5,381 nt of DNA from Pseudorhodobacter sp. (GTDB taxonomy: Bacteria > Pseudomonadota > Alphaproteobacteria > Rhodobacterales > Rhodobacteraceae). Positions 1-5,381 of this stretch are shown piece by piece. The stretch's first letter is position 1. Every line of letters starts with the position of its first letter. The notes beneath the pieces were generated by a model. The model did no database searches and was not told the origin of the DNA. It worked only from the letters and a program-made list of their open reading frames with translations. The DNA is taken from positions 1 through 5,381 of the forward strand of contig JACMNW010000114.1 of NCBI GenBank assembly GCA_014378345.1, given 5' to 3'. Both the position numbers and the translations under genes were made by a program.

Positions 1-538
1 CGGAACCGTACCTTTCGCAACCGATCATCCAACCGCCCCCCTCGGCGCCTATGGCAGATCGAAACTCGCAGGCGAACATGGCGTGCAGTCTGCGGGCGGC
101 GCTTACCTAATCCTGCGCACTTCTTGGGTCGTATCATCCCACGGCGCCAATTTTGTTAAAACCATGCGGCGCTTAGGCGCTGACCGCGAAACCCTCAACG
201 TCGTCGCTGACCAGATCGGCGGCCCAACCCCCGCCGCCGATATAGCTGATGCCTTGCTCACTGCCGCCCGCGCCATGATAGACGGGCAAAAGGGCGGCAT
301 CCACCATTTCTCTGGCGCGCCAGATTGCTCATGGGCCGATTTTGCCCGTGCCATCATGGCGGGCGCGGGGCTGGCGTGCCAAATCACCGACATCCCATCT
401 TCCGCCTACCCAACCCCCGCCAAACGCCCACAAAATTCCCGGCTCGATTGCAGTGCATTTATGCGGGAATTCGGCATTGCACGCCCCGATTGGCGCAGCG
501 GTCTGGCCGCGATATTGAAAGAACTGGAGACAGCATGA
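1..538 (+). CDS. rfbD: dTDP-4-dehydrorhamnose reductase (RfbD/RmlD), 5' end outside window
   Basis: This is the NADPH-dependent last enzyme of dTDP-L-rhamnose synthesis. It reduces dTDP-4-dehydrorhamnose to dTDP-rhamnose in the cytoplasm, supplying surface polysaccharides. The frame is open from base 2, giving 178 visible residues; the family is about 280-300 long, so roughly the first 105-115 residues, including the N-terminal nucleotide-binding glycine motif, lie to the left. The visible part begins just before the catalytic Tyr-x-x-x-Lys of the extended short-chain dehydrogenase family, seen as AYGRSKLAGE (Tyr codon at 50-52). It continues through the typical LRTSWVVSSHGANFVKTM and VADQIGGPTPAADIADAL segments to the C-terminal RPQNSRLDCSAF and PDWRSGLAAIL segments. 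A GTG at 83 would make an open frame of 151 codons, but it falls after the catalytic Tyr and is not the real start. The stop (536-538) overlaps the rfbA start by four bases, so the two genes are co-transcribed and probably translationally coupled. Identification is firm by family motifs. Confidence 0.94.
   Translation, partial: GTVPFATDHPTAPLGAYGRSKLAGEHGVQSAGGAYLILRTSWVVSSHGANFVKTMRRLGADRETLNVVADQIGGPTPAADIADALLTAARAMIDGQKGGIHHFSGAPDCSWADFARAIMAGAGLACQITDIPSSAYPTPAKRPQNSRLDCSAFMREFGIARPDWRSGLAAILKELETA
526..529 (+). promoter_or_regulatory. Ribosome binding site of rfbA
   Basis: GGAG lies inside the last codons of rfbD, five bases before the ATG at 535. It supports 535 as the rfbA start rather than an earlier in-frame codon. 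Confidence 0.75.
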
Positions 539-1407
539 AACGCAAAGGCATTATCCTCGCAGGCGGGTCCGGCACGCGGCTGTGGCCCATCACCATGGGT
601 GTTTCCAAACAACTGCTGCCGATTTACGACAAACCGATGATTTATTACCCCCTGTCCGTGCTGATGCTGGGCGGCATTCGCGATATCGCCGTGATCACCA
701 CCCCCGATGACCAAGTACAGTTTCAACGCCTGATGGGCGACGGGTCGCAATGGGGGCTGAACCTCACATGGATCGTGCAACCATCACCCGATGGGCTGGC
801 GCAGGCGTATCTTCTGGCCGAGGATTTCCTTGCTGGTGCCCCCTCTGCCATGGTGCTTGGCGATAACATCTTCTTCGGCCACGGCCTGCCCGAAATGCTG
901 GAGGCAGCTGACGCGCAAACCCTTGGCGGCACCGTGTTCGGCTACCGCGTGTCAGACCCGGAACGGTATGGCGTGGTGGATTTTGATGCCGATGGAAATG
1001 TGCGCGCCATCATCGAAAAGCCCGAAAAGCCTCCTTCCAACTTTGCCATCACCGGCCTCTATTACCTCGATGCCCGTGCCACCGACTTTGCCCGTGGGAT
1101 CAAGAAATCCTTGCGCGGAGAATTGGAAATTGCCGACTTGCTGGAGATTTACCGACATGATGGCAACCTAAAAGTTGAACGCATGGGGCGTGGCTTTGCT
1201 TGGTTGGATACCGGCACCCATGGCAGCCTGCTGGACGCCGGAAATTTCGTGCGCACATTGGAAGCACGGCAAGGCCTGCAGGTCGGCTGCCCGGATGAGA
1301 TTGCCTTTTCGAAAGGCTGGATCGACCGTGCAGCCTTGGCCAAGCGGGCCGAAATCTTCCGCAAGAACGACTATGGGCGCTACTTGGCCGGGTTGCTGAA
1401 CGACTGA
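535..1407 (+). CDS. rfbA: Glucose-1-phosphate thymidylyltransferase (RfbA/RmlA)
   Basis: This is the first enzyme of dTDP-rhamnose synthesis: dTTP plus glucose-1-phosphate gives dTDP-glucose plus pyrophosphate, in the cytoplasm. The product has 290 residues, the usual length for the short RmlA class. Residues 8-18 form the nucleotidyltransferase signature LAGGSGTRLWP, followed by the substrate-binding SKQLLPIYDKPMIYYPLS. The metal-binding Asp is in LGDNIFFG (Asp110), the sugar-phosphate binding EKP starts at Glu161, and WLDTGTH holds Asp225. These positions match well-studied enterobacterial RmlA numbering. The family motif GELEITD reads GELEIAD here (194-201), a mild change. The start at 535 is chosen because the family N-terminus begins MKxKGIILAGG, a GGAG lies five bases upstream, and it gives the ATGA overlap with rfbD. 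An in-frame codon at 325 would add 70 residues unlike the family, all overlapping rfbD. The order rfbD-rfbA at the end of the cluster suggests rfbB and rfbC are further left. The protein may be feedback-inhibited by dTDP-rhamnose, as is known in the family. Confidence 0.97.
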   Translation: MKRKGIILAGGSGTRLWPITMGVSKQLLPIYDKPMIYYPLSVLMLGGIRDIAVITTPDDQVQFQRLMGDGSQWGLNLTWIVQPSPDGLAQAYLLAEDFLAGAPSAMVLGDNIFFGHGLPEMLEAADAQTLGGTVFGYRVSDPERYGVVDFDADGNVRAIIEKPEKPPSNFAITGLYYLDARATDFARGIKKSLRGELEIADLLEIYRHDGNLKVERMGRGFAWLDTGTHGSLLDAGNFVRTLEARQGLQVGCPDEIAFSKGWIDRAALAKRAEIFRKNDYGRYLAGLLND

Positions 1408-1436
1408 CCCTCTGTTTCGATTTTGAAAATTGAGCT

Positions 1437-1459
1437 TGTGGCACCAAAAGGTGTCTACA
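1437..1459 (+). terminator. Weak hairpin 30 bases after rfbA, possible terminator
   Basis: The inverted repeat has a core of GGCACC, loop AAAA, then GGTGTC (one G-T pair), extended by TGT/ACA outside a single bulged T. It begins 30 bases after the rfbA stop, where the rhamnose operon should end. There is no T-run directly after the stem, so it is not a good intrinsic terminator. It could equally be a processed 3' end structure or chance. Confidence 0.22.
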
Positions 1460-1572
1460 GCGCAATCGTGCCTATTTAATGAACAATTAAAGAATTTTCT
1501 GGCATTGTTTCCAAAACGTGCAAAATTGAATGTGGGATAAATGACAGGCACAAAAAATAGGCCTGCACCATA

Positions 1573-1578
1573 AGGGGA
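1573..1578 (+). promoter_or_regulatory. Strong ribosome binding site of small membrane protein
   Basis: AGGGGA is six bases before the ATG at 1585. It is the strongest direct sign that the short frame that follows is translated. Confidence 0.65.
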
Positions 1579-1584
1579 ATTGTT

Positions 1585-1791
1585 ATGGCACTAAGGATCA
1601 TGATCGCCGGGCTACTGGCAGCCGTTTTCGGAACGAGCATTGCCGTTGCAATGGGTTCGAATCTTAGCGTTGCACTGATTATCTATGGAATTTTTGGCAT
1701 CTGTGGCGGCATTCTTGCCTGCCTTGCCAGTATTCCCCTGATGCGTAATCTGGCTCCGCAAAGGATCGCGCGCGATAGAACGCTTGGCTGA
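1585..1791 (+). CDS. Small protein with two membrane segments, function unknown
   Basis: I do not recognise this 68-residue protein. It has two long hydrophobic stretches, about residues 5-24 and 27-51, separated by a short Gly-Ser-Asn turn. The tail from residue 54 is basic (MRNLAPQRIARDRTLG), which by the positive-inside rule would place the C-terminus, and therefore also the N-terminus, in the cytoplasm. The second segment is rich in Gly and Cys (YGIFGICGGILACLAS), a pattern that suits close helix packing. The first segment could be a signal peptide, but no clear cleavage site follows, so a two-helix hairpin is preferred. Support for translation is the ATG with AGGGGA six bases before it and an uninterrupted hydrophobic reading. 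It stands alone, 177 bases after rfbA on the same strand and convergent with the formate dehydrogenase operon, so context gives no function. It may have its own promoter in the AT-rich gap upstream. A chance frame is possible but less likely. Confidence 0.68.
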   Translation: MALRIMIAGLLAAVFGTSIAVAMGSNLSVALIIYGIFGICGGILACLASIPLMRNLAPQRIARDRTLG

Positions 1792-1900
1792 AATTCCAAA
1801 AAAACAATGGTTTACAGATTTTCACCCTACATAAGCTGATGTTTCGGCCACTTGAAAGCGAATGGAACTTTAGGTCAAACCCCGTCCTTTGTGCTTTCCG

Positions 1901-1919
1901 AAGGCGTGGCCCGCGCCTT
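1901..1919 (+). terminator. Hairpin with short T-rich tail, possible plus-strand terminator
   Basis: A perfect 6-base stem AAGGCG / CGCCTT encloses a 7-base loop (TGGCCCG), and the plus strand continues TCTT. It sits about 110 bases after the small membrane-protein gene and could end its transcript. The tail is short and interrupted, and on the minus strand no T-run follows, so the case is weak. Confidence 0.3.
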
Positions 1920-1997
1920 TCTTAGAATGGCCGTTCTGCGCGGCGTAGCATCCAGCATATTCAGATTATATTTGCTGGGGTTTTCACCGCAAATCTG

Positions 1998-2020
1998 GCT
2001 GCCGCTTTGTGGAGCGCAGC
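1998..2020 (-). terminator. Bulged hairpin 40 bases after fdsD, possible operon 3' end
   Basis: On the minus strand, GCTGCGCT pairs with AGCGGCAGC across a CCACAA loop, giving eight base pairs with one bulged base. It lies 40 bases downstream of the fdsD stop, where the formate dehydrogenase transcript should end. No T-run follows, so it may be an RNA-stabilising 3' structure rather than an intrinsic terminator, or chance in GC-rich DNA. Confidence 0.28.
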
Positions 2021-2059
2021 GTCTAAAGCTATCTTTGTGCCGTCAAATGCCGATTCGCT

Positions 2060-2284
2060 TCAGGCAGATGCAACCGGCCGACGAATCGCCGGAACAGCCT
2101 CTAGCAGCAAAGATTTAAACCCCGCAGTGCCGCCATCCAGCAACACAAACAACTGTCGCCGCATCCGCGGTTCCCAGAACGCGTTGATGTGATCGGCCAC
2201 GCCTTTCACGCCTTCCGCATGCGGCTTGCTGTCAAAAAACGTGGCAATCTGATTGGCCATATAGATCATTTTGTCAGGCGACAT
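2060..2284 (-). CDS. fdsD: Formate dehydrogenase delta subunit (FdsD)
   Basis: This is the small delta subunit of NAD-dependent molybdenum formate dehydrogenase. In Rhodobacter capsulatus the FdsD homologue is part of the cytoplasmic FdsDABG complex, associates with the FdsA side and is needed for a stable active enzyme. The product is 74 residues, the usual size for the family. The conserved core is present: DKMIYMANQIATFF at residues 4-17, then VADHINAFWEPRMRRQLF around 28-45, with the FWEPRMR block that is the hallmark of the family. The start at 2284 is preferred because AAAGAGG lies six bases upstream and family members begin close to this point; the in-frame ATG at 2350 would add 22 unlike residues inside fdhD. 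The first 11 bases overlap the end of fdhD, so translation is probably coupled. It is the last gene of the operon. No signal peptide or membrane segment is seen. Confidence 0.93.
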   Translation of the reverse strand: MSPDKMIYMANQIATFFDSKPHAEGVKGVADHINAFWEPRMRRQLFVLLDGGTAGFKSLLLEAVPAIRRPVASA

Positions 2285-3092
2285 CGGCAACCTCTTTCGT
2301 AAAAATTCGTGCTGCGTGGGTGAACACTTCAAACCTGTCGGCACGCGCAAGCGCGATCAATGTAATTCCGCAAACTTCGGCCAAAGCCACGGCGGCTGTT
2401 GTTGGCGCGGAAACGGCGATCATCACAGGAAGCCCCATCACCGCACATTTCTGCACCAGATCAATCGACAACCGCGATGTCAGCACCACCGCGCCAAGCC
2501 CACAATCCTGCCCGGTGCGCGCCAGAAAACCCGCCAACTTATCCAGCGCATTATGCCGTCCCACGTCTTCGCAAACGGCTAGCATACCCAAACCGGGCAC
2601 CCAAAACCCCGCCGCATGCGCCGCGCGTGTAGCGTCATGTAAGGGCTGGCCGCTAGGCAAACCTGCAATCGCCGCCAAAACCTGGCCCGGCGTCAAATGC
2701 AAATCTGATGCGGGCACAGGCGGCAAAGCCCGCACCGCTTCGGCCAGGCTATCAATCCCGCAAAGCCCGCATCCCACCGGCCCCGCCATCGTGCGCCGCC
2801 GGTTTGCCAGCCGCGCCTCGGCTTCCGTGTGCAGCCACACCTGAACATCAATGCCGCCCACGGTTTCCACCACGGTGATGCTGTCAATCTCGTCCTTCGC
2901 GGCAATGCCTTCCGTCAACGCAAAGCCAAGTGCGAAATCTTCTAAATTCGCTGGCGTCGCCATCATCACCGCCTGCGTGGTGCCGTTAAAAGACAGCGCT
3001 ACCGCCACCTCTGCAGGCAAGCGCCGGACCCCCGGCATCACCCCGCCCGACCCGAAGGCCAAACGTGGCAAAGGGCGGCTTACCTCCATCAT
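2274..3092 (-). CDS. fdhD: Formate dehydrogenase accessory sulfurtransferase FdhD (FdsC)
   Basis: FdhD is the cytoplasmic chaperone that takes sulfur from a cysteine desulfurase, sulfurates the bis-molybdopterin guanine dinucleotide cofactor and hands it to the catalytic subunit. The R. capsulatus homologue in the same operon position is called FdsC. From the chosen start the product is 272 residues, close to the family length. The sulfur-relay Cys pair is in GCGLCG (Cys108 and Cys111). Other family blocks are NGTTQAVMMATPANLEDFALGFALTEGI (36-63), CEDVGRHNALDKLAGF (174-189), TSRLSIDLVQKC (205-216) and SAPTTAAVALAE (228-239). The start at 3092 gives an ATGA overlap with the fdsA stop. A second ATG follows immediately (3089). 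An ATG at 3152 is in frame but would lie 60 bases inside fdsA. The overlap with both neighbours shows one operon in which the chaperone is made next to its client FdsA. Identity is very secure; the exact start is less so. Confidence 0.96.
   Translation of the reverse strand: MMEVSRPLPRLAFGSGGVMPGVRRLPAEVAVALSFNGTTQAVMMATPANLEDFALGFALTEGIAAKDEIDSITVVETVGGIDVQVWLHTEAEARLANRRRTMAGPVGCGLCGIDSLAEAVRALPPVPASDLHLTPGQVLAAIAGLPSGQPLHDATRAAHAAGFWVPGLGMLAVCEDVGRHNALDKLAGFLARTGQDCGLGAVVLTSRLSIDLVQKCAVMGLPVMIAVSAPTTAAVALAEVCGITLIALARADRFEVFTHAARIFTKEVADVA
2291..2297 (-). promoter_or_regulatory. Ribosome binding site of fdsD
   Basis: AAAGAGG on the minus strand, inside the end of fdhD, is six bases before the ATG at 2284. 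It decides the fdsD start. Confidence 0.75.
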
Positions 3093-5381
3093 TCCGCCGC
3101 AGGCAAGATCCGGCGGGAATTGGCCGCTTGCGCGATATAATCCTGCTGCCATTCCGTGGGCCCGTTAGACGGGCTAACCTGCACCGCTGTTACCTTGTAT
3201 TCGGGGCAATTCGTGGCCCAATCCGAATAATCGGTCGTAATCACATTAGCCTGCGTATCGGGGTGATGAAACGTCGTATAAACCACGCCGGGTGATACCC
3301 GATCCGTGATCTGCGCGCGCAGGCTTGTATCGCCGGAACGGCTGGCCAAACGCACCCAATCGCGGTCTTTGACGCCGCGAACTTCTGCGTCATGTGGATG
3401 AATTTCCAGCACATCTTCGTCATGCCACACCACATTTGCCGTGCGCCGTGTCTGCGCGCCAACGTTGTACTGCGACAATATCCTACCGGTTGTTAGCAAA
3501 AGCGGGAAGCGAGGCCCGGTCTTTTCATCCGTCGGCACATATTCGGTGACAATGAACTTGCCCTTGCCGCGCACAAAGCCGTCAATGTGCATCAAAGGCG
3601 TGCCTTCGGGTGCCGCGGCATTGCAGGGCCATTGCACAGATCCCAAAGTTTCCAGCTTTTCGTAATTCACGCCCGCAAAAGACGGCGTCAGGATCGCGAT
3701 TTCGTCCATGATCTGCGACGGATGGGTATAGGTCCACCCCGCCCCCATCGCATTGGCCAGCATCTGCGTCACTTCCCAGTCGGCATAGCCGTTGCGCGGC
3801 GCCATCACCTTGCGCACGCGGTTGATGCGGCGTTCGGCATTGGTAAAGGTGCCGTCTTTTTCCAAAAACGTCGATCCGGGCAGAAACACATGCGCGTAAT
3901 TTGCCGTCTCATTCAGGAAAAGATCGTGCACGATCACGCAGTCCATTGCCGCCAGCCCAGCGGCCACATGTTTGGTATCGGGGTCAGATTGCAGAATATC
4001 CTCACCCTGAATGTAAATACCGCGGAAGGTTCCTTCAACCGCAGCGTCCAACATGTTGGGAATCCGTAGCCCCGGCTCGTTATCAATTTTTACACCCCAG
4101 AGGGATTCGAACACATCGCGCACAGCATCGTTGCTGACATGGCGGTAACCCGGCAATTCATGCGGGAACGACCCCATATCGCAGGATCCCTGCACATTAT
4201 TTTGCCCGCGCAAGGGGTTAACCCCGACGCCTGGGCGGCCAATGTTGCCTGTCAGCATTGCCAGATTGGCAATCGCGATAACGGTTGTGGACCCTTGGGA
4301 ATGCTCCGTCACACCCAGCCCGTAGTAAATCGCGCCATTGCCCCCCTTGGCAAACAGCCGTGCAGCGCCGCGCAGTTCTTCGGCGTCAACGCCCGTCAAC
4401 AGCTGCATCGATTCCGGGCTGTGGCGCAGATCAGAGACAAATTCAGCGTAATCCTGGAATTCATCCCAATCGCAGCGTTCCCGAATAAACTCTTCATCAT
4501 ACAGGCCCTCGGTCACGATCACATGCGCGAAGGCCGTGATCACAGCCACATTCGTACCGGGCCGCAACGGCAGGTGATGCGAGGCTTTTACATGCGGGCC
4601 GTCCACCAGATCAATCCGGCGCGGATCAATCACAATCAGCTTGGCACCTTTGCGAAGGCGCTTTTTCAAACGGCTGGCAAACACCGGGTGGCCGTCTGTC
4701 GGGTTCGCGCCAATCACGATCACCACATCGGTATGTTCAACAGAATCGAAATCCTGCGTGCCCGCCGAGGTGCCGAAAGTAGCGCCCAACCCATAGCCCG
4801 TTGGCGAATGGCAGACCCGTGCACACGTATCCGTATTATTGTTCATAAACACCGCGCGGGTCAGTTTCTGAACCAGATACGCCTCTTCATTGGTGCAGCG
4901 CGATGATGTGATCACACCTACCGATTGTCGCCCGTGCTTTTCCTGGATGCCACGCATTTTGCTGGCGGAAAACGCCATCGCCTCGTCCCAGGACACTTCC
5001 CGCCAAGGATCATTGATGTTTTCGCGGATCATCGGATTCAAAATCCGGTCGGTATGGCTGGCGTAGCCATAGGCAAAGCGCCCCTTGACGCAGGAATGGC
5101 CCCGGTTGGCCTTGCCGTGCTTGTAGGGCGTCATGCGAACCAGTTCATCCCCCCGCATTTCAGCTTTGAAGGAACAGCCAACCCCGCAGTAAGCGCAAGT
5201 TGTGATCACAGAATGCGACGGCGTGCCAATCTCGATGATAGACTTTTCCTGCAACGTTGCCGTCGGGCATGCCGCCACACAAGCCCCGCATGAAACACAA
5301 TCCGACGCCAGCGCGGTATCGGTCTTCATCCCGAAGGATACGCGGCTGTCAAACCCGCGCCCTTCGATGGTCAACGCAAAG
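3089..5381 (-). CDS. fdsA: NAD-dependent formate dehydrogenase alpha (catalytic) subunit FdsA, 5' end outside window
   Basis: FdsA is the cytoplasmic molybdenum/iron-sulfur subunit that oxidises formate to CO2 and passes electrons to FdsB/FdsG for NAD reduction. The frame is open to the right edge, with 763 residues visible; numbering below starts at the Leu codon at 5374. Known homologues are about 950 long, so some 195 residues are missing, expected to hold the [2Fe-2S] and first [4Fe-4S] domains. Visible parts in order: the second half of a dicluster ferredoxin domain (CVSCGACVAACPT, Cys 26, 29, 32, 36); the catalytic-domain [4Fe-4S] site (Cys 60, 63, 67, 95); the molybdenum ligand in DTCARVCHSPTGYG (Cys188, then His189); Arg389 in NPLRGQNNVQG; and the C-terminal cofactor-binding domain from about 621 (PRFPLLLTTGRILSQYN). 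From memory these match Cys386, His387 and Arg587 of R. capsulatus FdsA, a constant offset of 198. The stop overlaps fdhD by four bases. fdsB and fdsG should lie beyond 5381. Confidence 0.97.
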   Translation of the reverse strand, partial: FALTIEGRGFDSRVSFGMKTDTALASDCVSCGACVAACPTATLQEKSIIEIGTPSHSVITTCAYCGVGCSFKAEMRGDELVRMTPYKHGKANRGHSCVKGRFAYGYASHTDRILNPMIRENINDPWREVSWDEAMAFSASKMRGIQEKHGRQSVGVITSSRCTNEEAYLVQKLTRAVFMNNNTDTCARVCHSPTGYGLGATFGTSAGTQDFDSVEHTDVVIVIGANPTDGHPVFASRLKKRLRKGAKLIVIDPRRIDLVDGPHVKASHHLPLRPGTNVAVITAFAHVIVTEGLYDEEFIRERCDWDEFQDYAEFVSDLRHSPESMQLLTGVDAEELRGAARLFAKGGNGAIYYGLGVTEHSQGSTTVIAIANLAMLTGNIGRPGVGVNPLRGQNNVQGSCDMGSFPHELPGYRHVSNDAVRDVFESLWGVKIDNEPGLRIPNMLDAAVEGTFRGIYIQGEDILQSDPDTKHVAAGLAAMDCVIVHDLFLNETANYAHVFLPGSTFLEKDGTFTNAERRINRVRKVMAPRNGYADWEVTQMLANAMGAGWTYTHPSQIMDEIAILTPSFAGVNYEKLETLGSVQWPCNAAAPEGTPLMHIDGFVRGKGKFIVTEYVPTDEKTGPRFPLLLTTGRILSQYNVGAQTRRTANVVWHDEDVLEIHPHDAEVRGVKDRDWVRLASRSGDTSLRAQITDRVSPGVVYTTFHHPDTQANVITTDYSDWATNCPEYKVTAVQVSPSNGPTEWQQDYIAQAANSRRILPAAE

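Larger units (their letters stand above)
1408..1584. other. AT-rich intergenic gap after rfbA
   Basis: These 177 bases between rfbA and the small membrane-protein gene are visibly richer in A and T than the flanking genes, with runs such as ATTTAATGAACAATTAAAG around 1473-1491. Such composition fits a promoter or leader for the next gene. I looked for sigma70-type -35/-10 pairs and found none with both boxes and spacing close to consensus, so no promoter is called. A short inverted repeat at 1437-1459 is listed separately. No open frame with a ribosome binding site is seen here. Confidence 0.5.
1792..2059. other. Intergenic gap between convergent transcription units
   Basis: This gap lies between the end of the small membrane-protein gene (plus strand) and the end of fdsD (minus strand). 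I see no supportable gene. Plus-strand frames running through it (from 1852, and an open frame from 1926 that continues past 2059) have no good start with a ribosome binding site, and their 3' halves are antisense to fdsD. On the minus strand there is only a 27-codon Arg-rich frame starting near 1956. Two short hairpins (1901-1919, 1998-2020) and an A7 run (1798-1804) are present. The likely role is transcription termination from both sides, though no strong intrinsic terminator is evident. Confidence 0.5.

Noticed and set aside
325..534. An in-frame extension of rfbA upstream to a start at 325
   Set aside because: The 70 extra residues do not resemble the family, overlap rfbD throughout, and the canonical MKRKGIILAGG start at 535 has its own GGAG site.
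1426..1529. Direct repeat AAAATTGA at 1426-1433 and 1522-1529
   Set aside because: Eight A/T-rich bases repeated once in an AT-rich gap are expected by chance, and nothing else links the two copies.
1654..1663. GGTTCGAATC, which looks like a tRNA T-loop or a tRNA-type attachment site
   Set aside because: The flanking bases do not form a T-stem, there is no acceptor or anticodon arm around it, and it lies inside the small membrane-protein frame (encoding Gly-Ser-Asn).
1798..1810. A7 run, read on the minus strand as a T-tract terminator for the formate dehydrogenase operon
   Set aside because: Only a 4-pair A/T-rich stem (AAAC/GTTT) precedes it on the minus strand, too weak to call, and it is about 250 bases past fdsD.
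1852..2192. Plus-strand open frames through the convergent gap (starts at 1852 with TTG and 2007 with TTG)
   Set aside because: They have weak start codons without a ribosome binding site, and their 3' halves are antisense to the well-supported fdsD gene; no family resemblance is seen.
2285..2350. A longer fdsD starting at ATG 2350
   Set aside because: The added 22 residues overlap fdhD and are unlike FdsD; the strong ribosome site points to 2284.
3093..3152. A longer fdhD starting at ATG 3152
   Set aside because: It would lie well inside fdsA and add 20 residues not typical of FdhD; the ATGA junction at 3092 is the more natural start.
3587..4069. A 160-codon plus-strand open frame opposite fdsA
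   Set aside because: Same reason: it is antisense to conserved FdsA sequence, and its His- and Arg-rich translation is typical of a shadow frame.
4139..4906. A 255-codon plus-strand open frame opposite fdsA
   Set aside because: It is fully antisense to a strongly conserved gene and is the kind of long shadow frame that GC-rich codon use creates; its translation shows no recognisable domain.
1..5381. A possible mobile element, CRISPR array, defence system or phage remnant
   Set aside because: No transposase, integrase, regularly spaced repeats, terminal inverted repeats or toxin-antitoxin pair could be recognised on either strand; nearly all the DNA is accounted for by housekeeping-type metabolic genes.

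Overview
The window looks like ordinary chromosomal DNA from an alphaproteobacterium, most likely a Rhodobacteraceae (roseobacter or Rhodobacter type) organism. That placement is an inference. It rests on the gene order of the NAD-dependent formate dehydrogenase cluster (fdsA, then fdhD/fdsC, then fdsD), which matches the Rhodobacter capsulatus fdsGBACD arrangement, and on moderately GC-rich coding DNA with tightly overlapping genes.

Left part (1-1407, plus strand): the 3' part of rfbD/rmlD (dTDP-4-dehydrorhamnose reductase, cut by the window edge) is followed by a complete rfbA/rmlA (glucose-1-phosphate thymidylyltransferase). The two overlap by 4 bases (ATGA). They are the last and first enzymes of dTDP-L-rhamnose synthesis, so this is the end of a surface-polysaccharide sugar operon. 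The other two pathway genes (rfbB, rfbC) are not visible and probably lie to the left.

Middle (1408-2059): a fairly AT-rich gap, then a small 68-residue protein with two predicted membrane segments (1585-1791, plus strand, good ribosome binding site, function unknown), then a 268-base gap between convergent transcription units. That gap holds two weak hairpins and no gene I can support.

Right part (2060-5381, minus strand): read in its own direction this is fdsA (5' end cut by the window edge), fdhD (fdsC) and fdsD, with overlaps of 4 and 11 bases, so clearly one operon. FdsA is the molybdenum and iron-sulfur catalytic subunit that oxidises formate to CO2. FdhD is the chaperone that sulfurates the molybdenum cofactor and delivers it to FdsA. 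FdsD is the small delta subunit of the mature complex. The NAD/FMN subunits fdsB and fdsG are expected beyond position 5381. The FdsA molybdenum ligand is an ordinary Cys codon (TGC), so this is the selenium-independent form.

I found no mobile element, CRISPR array, tRNA/rRNA, phage gene or defence system, and no convincing new system. The least explained item is the small membrane protein. All supported genes read without internal stops or frameshifts; rfbD and fdsA are partial only because the window ends.
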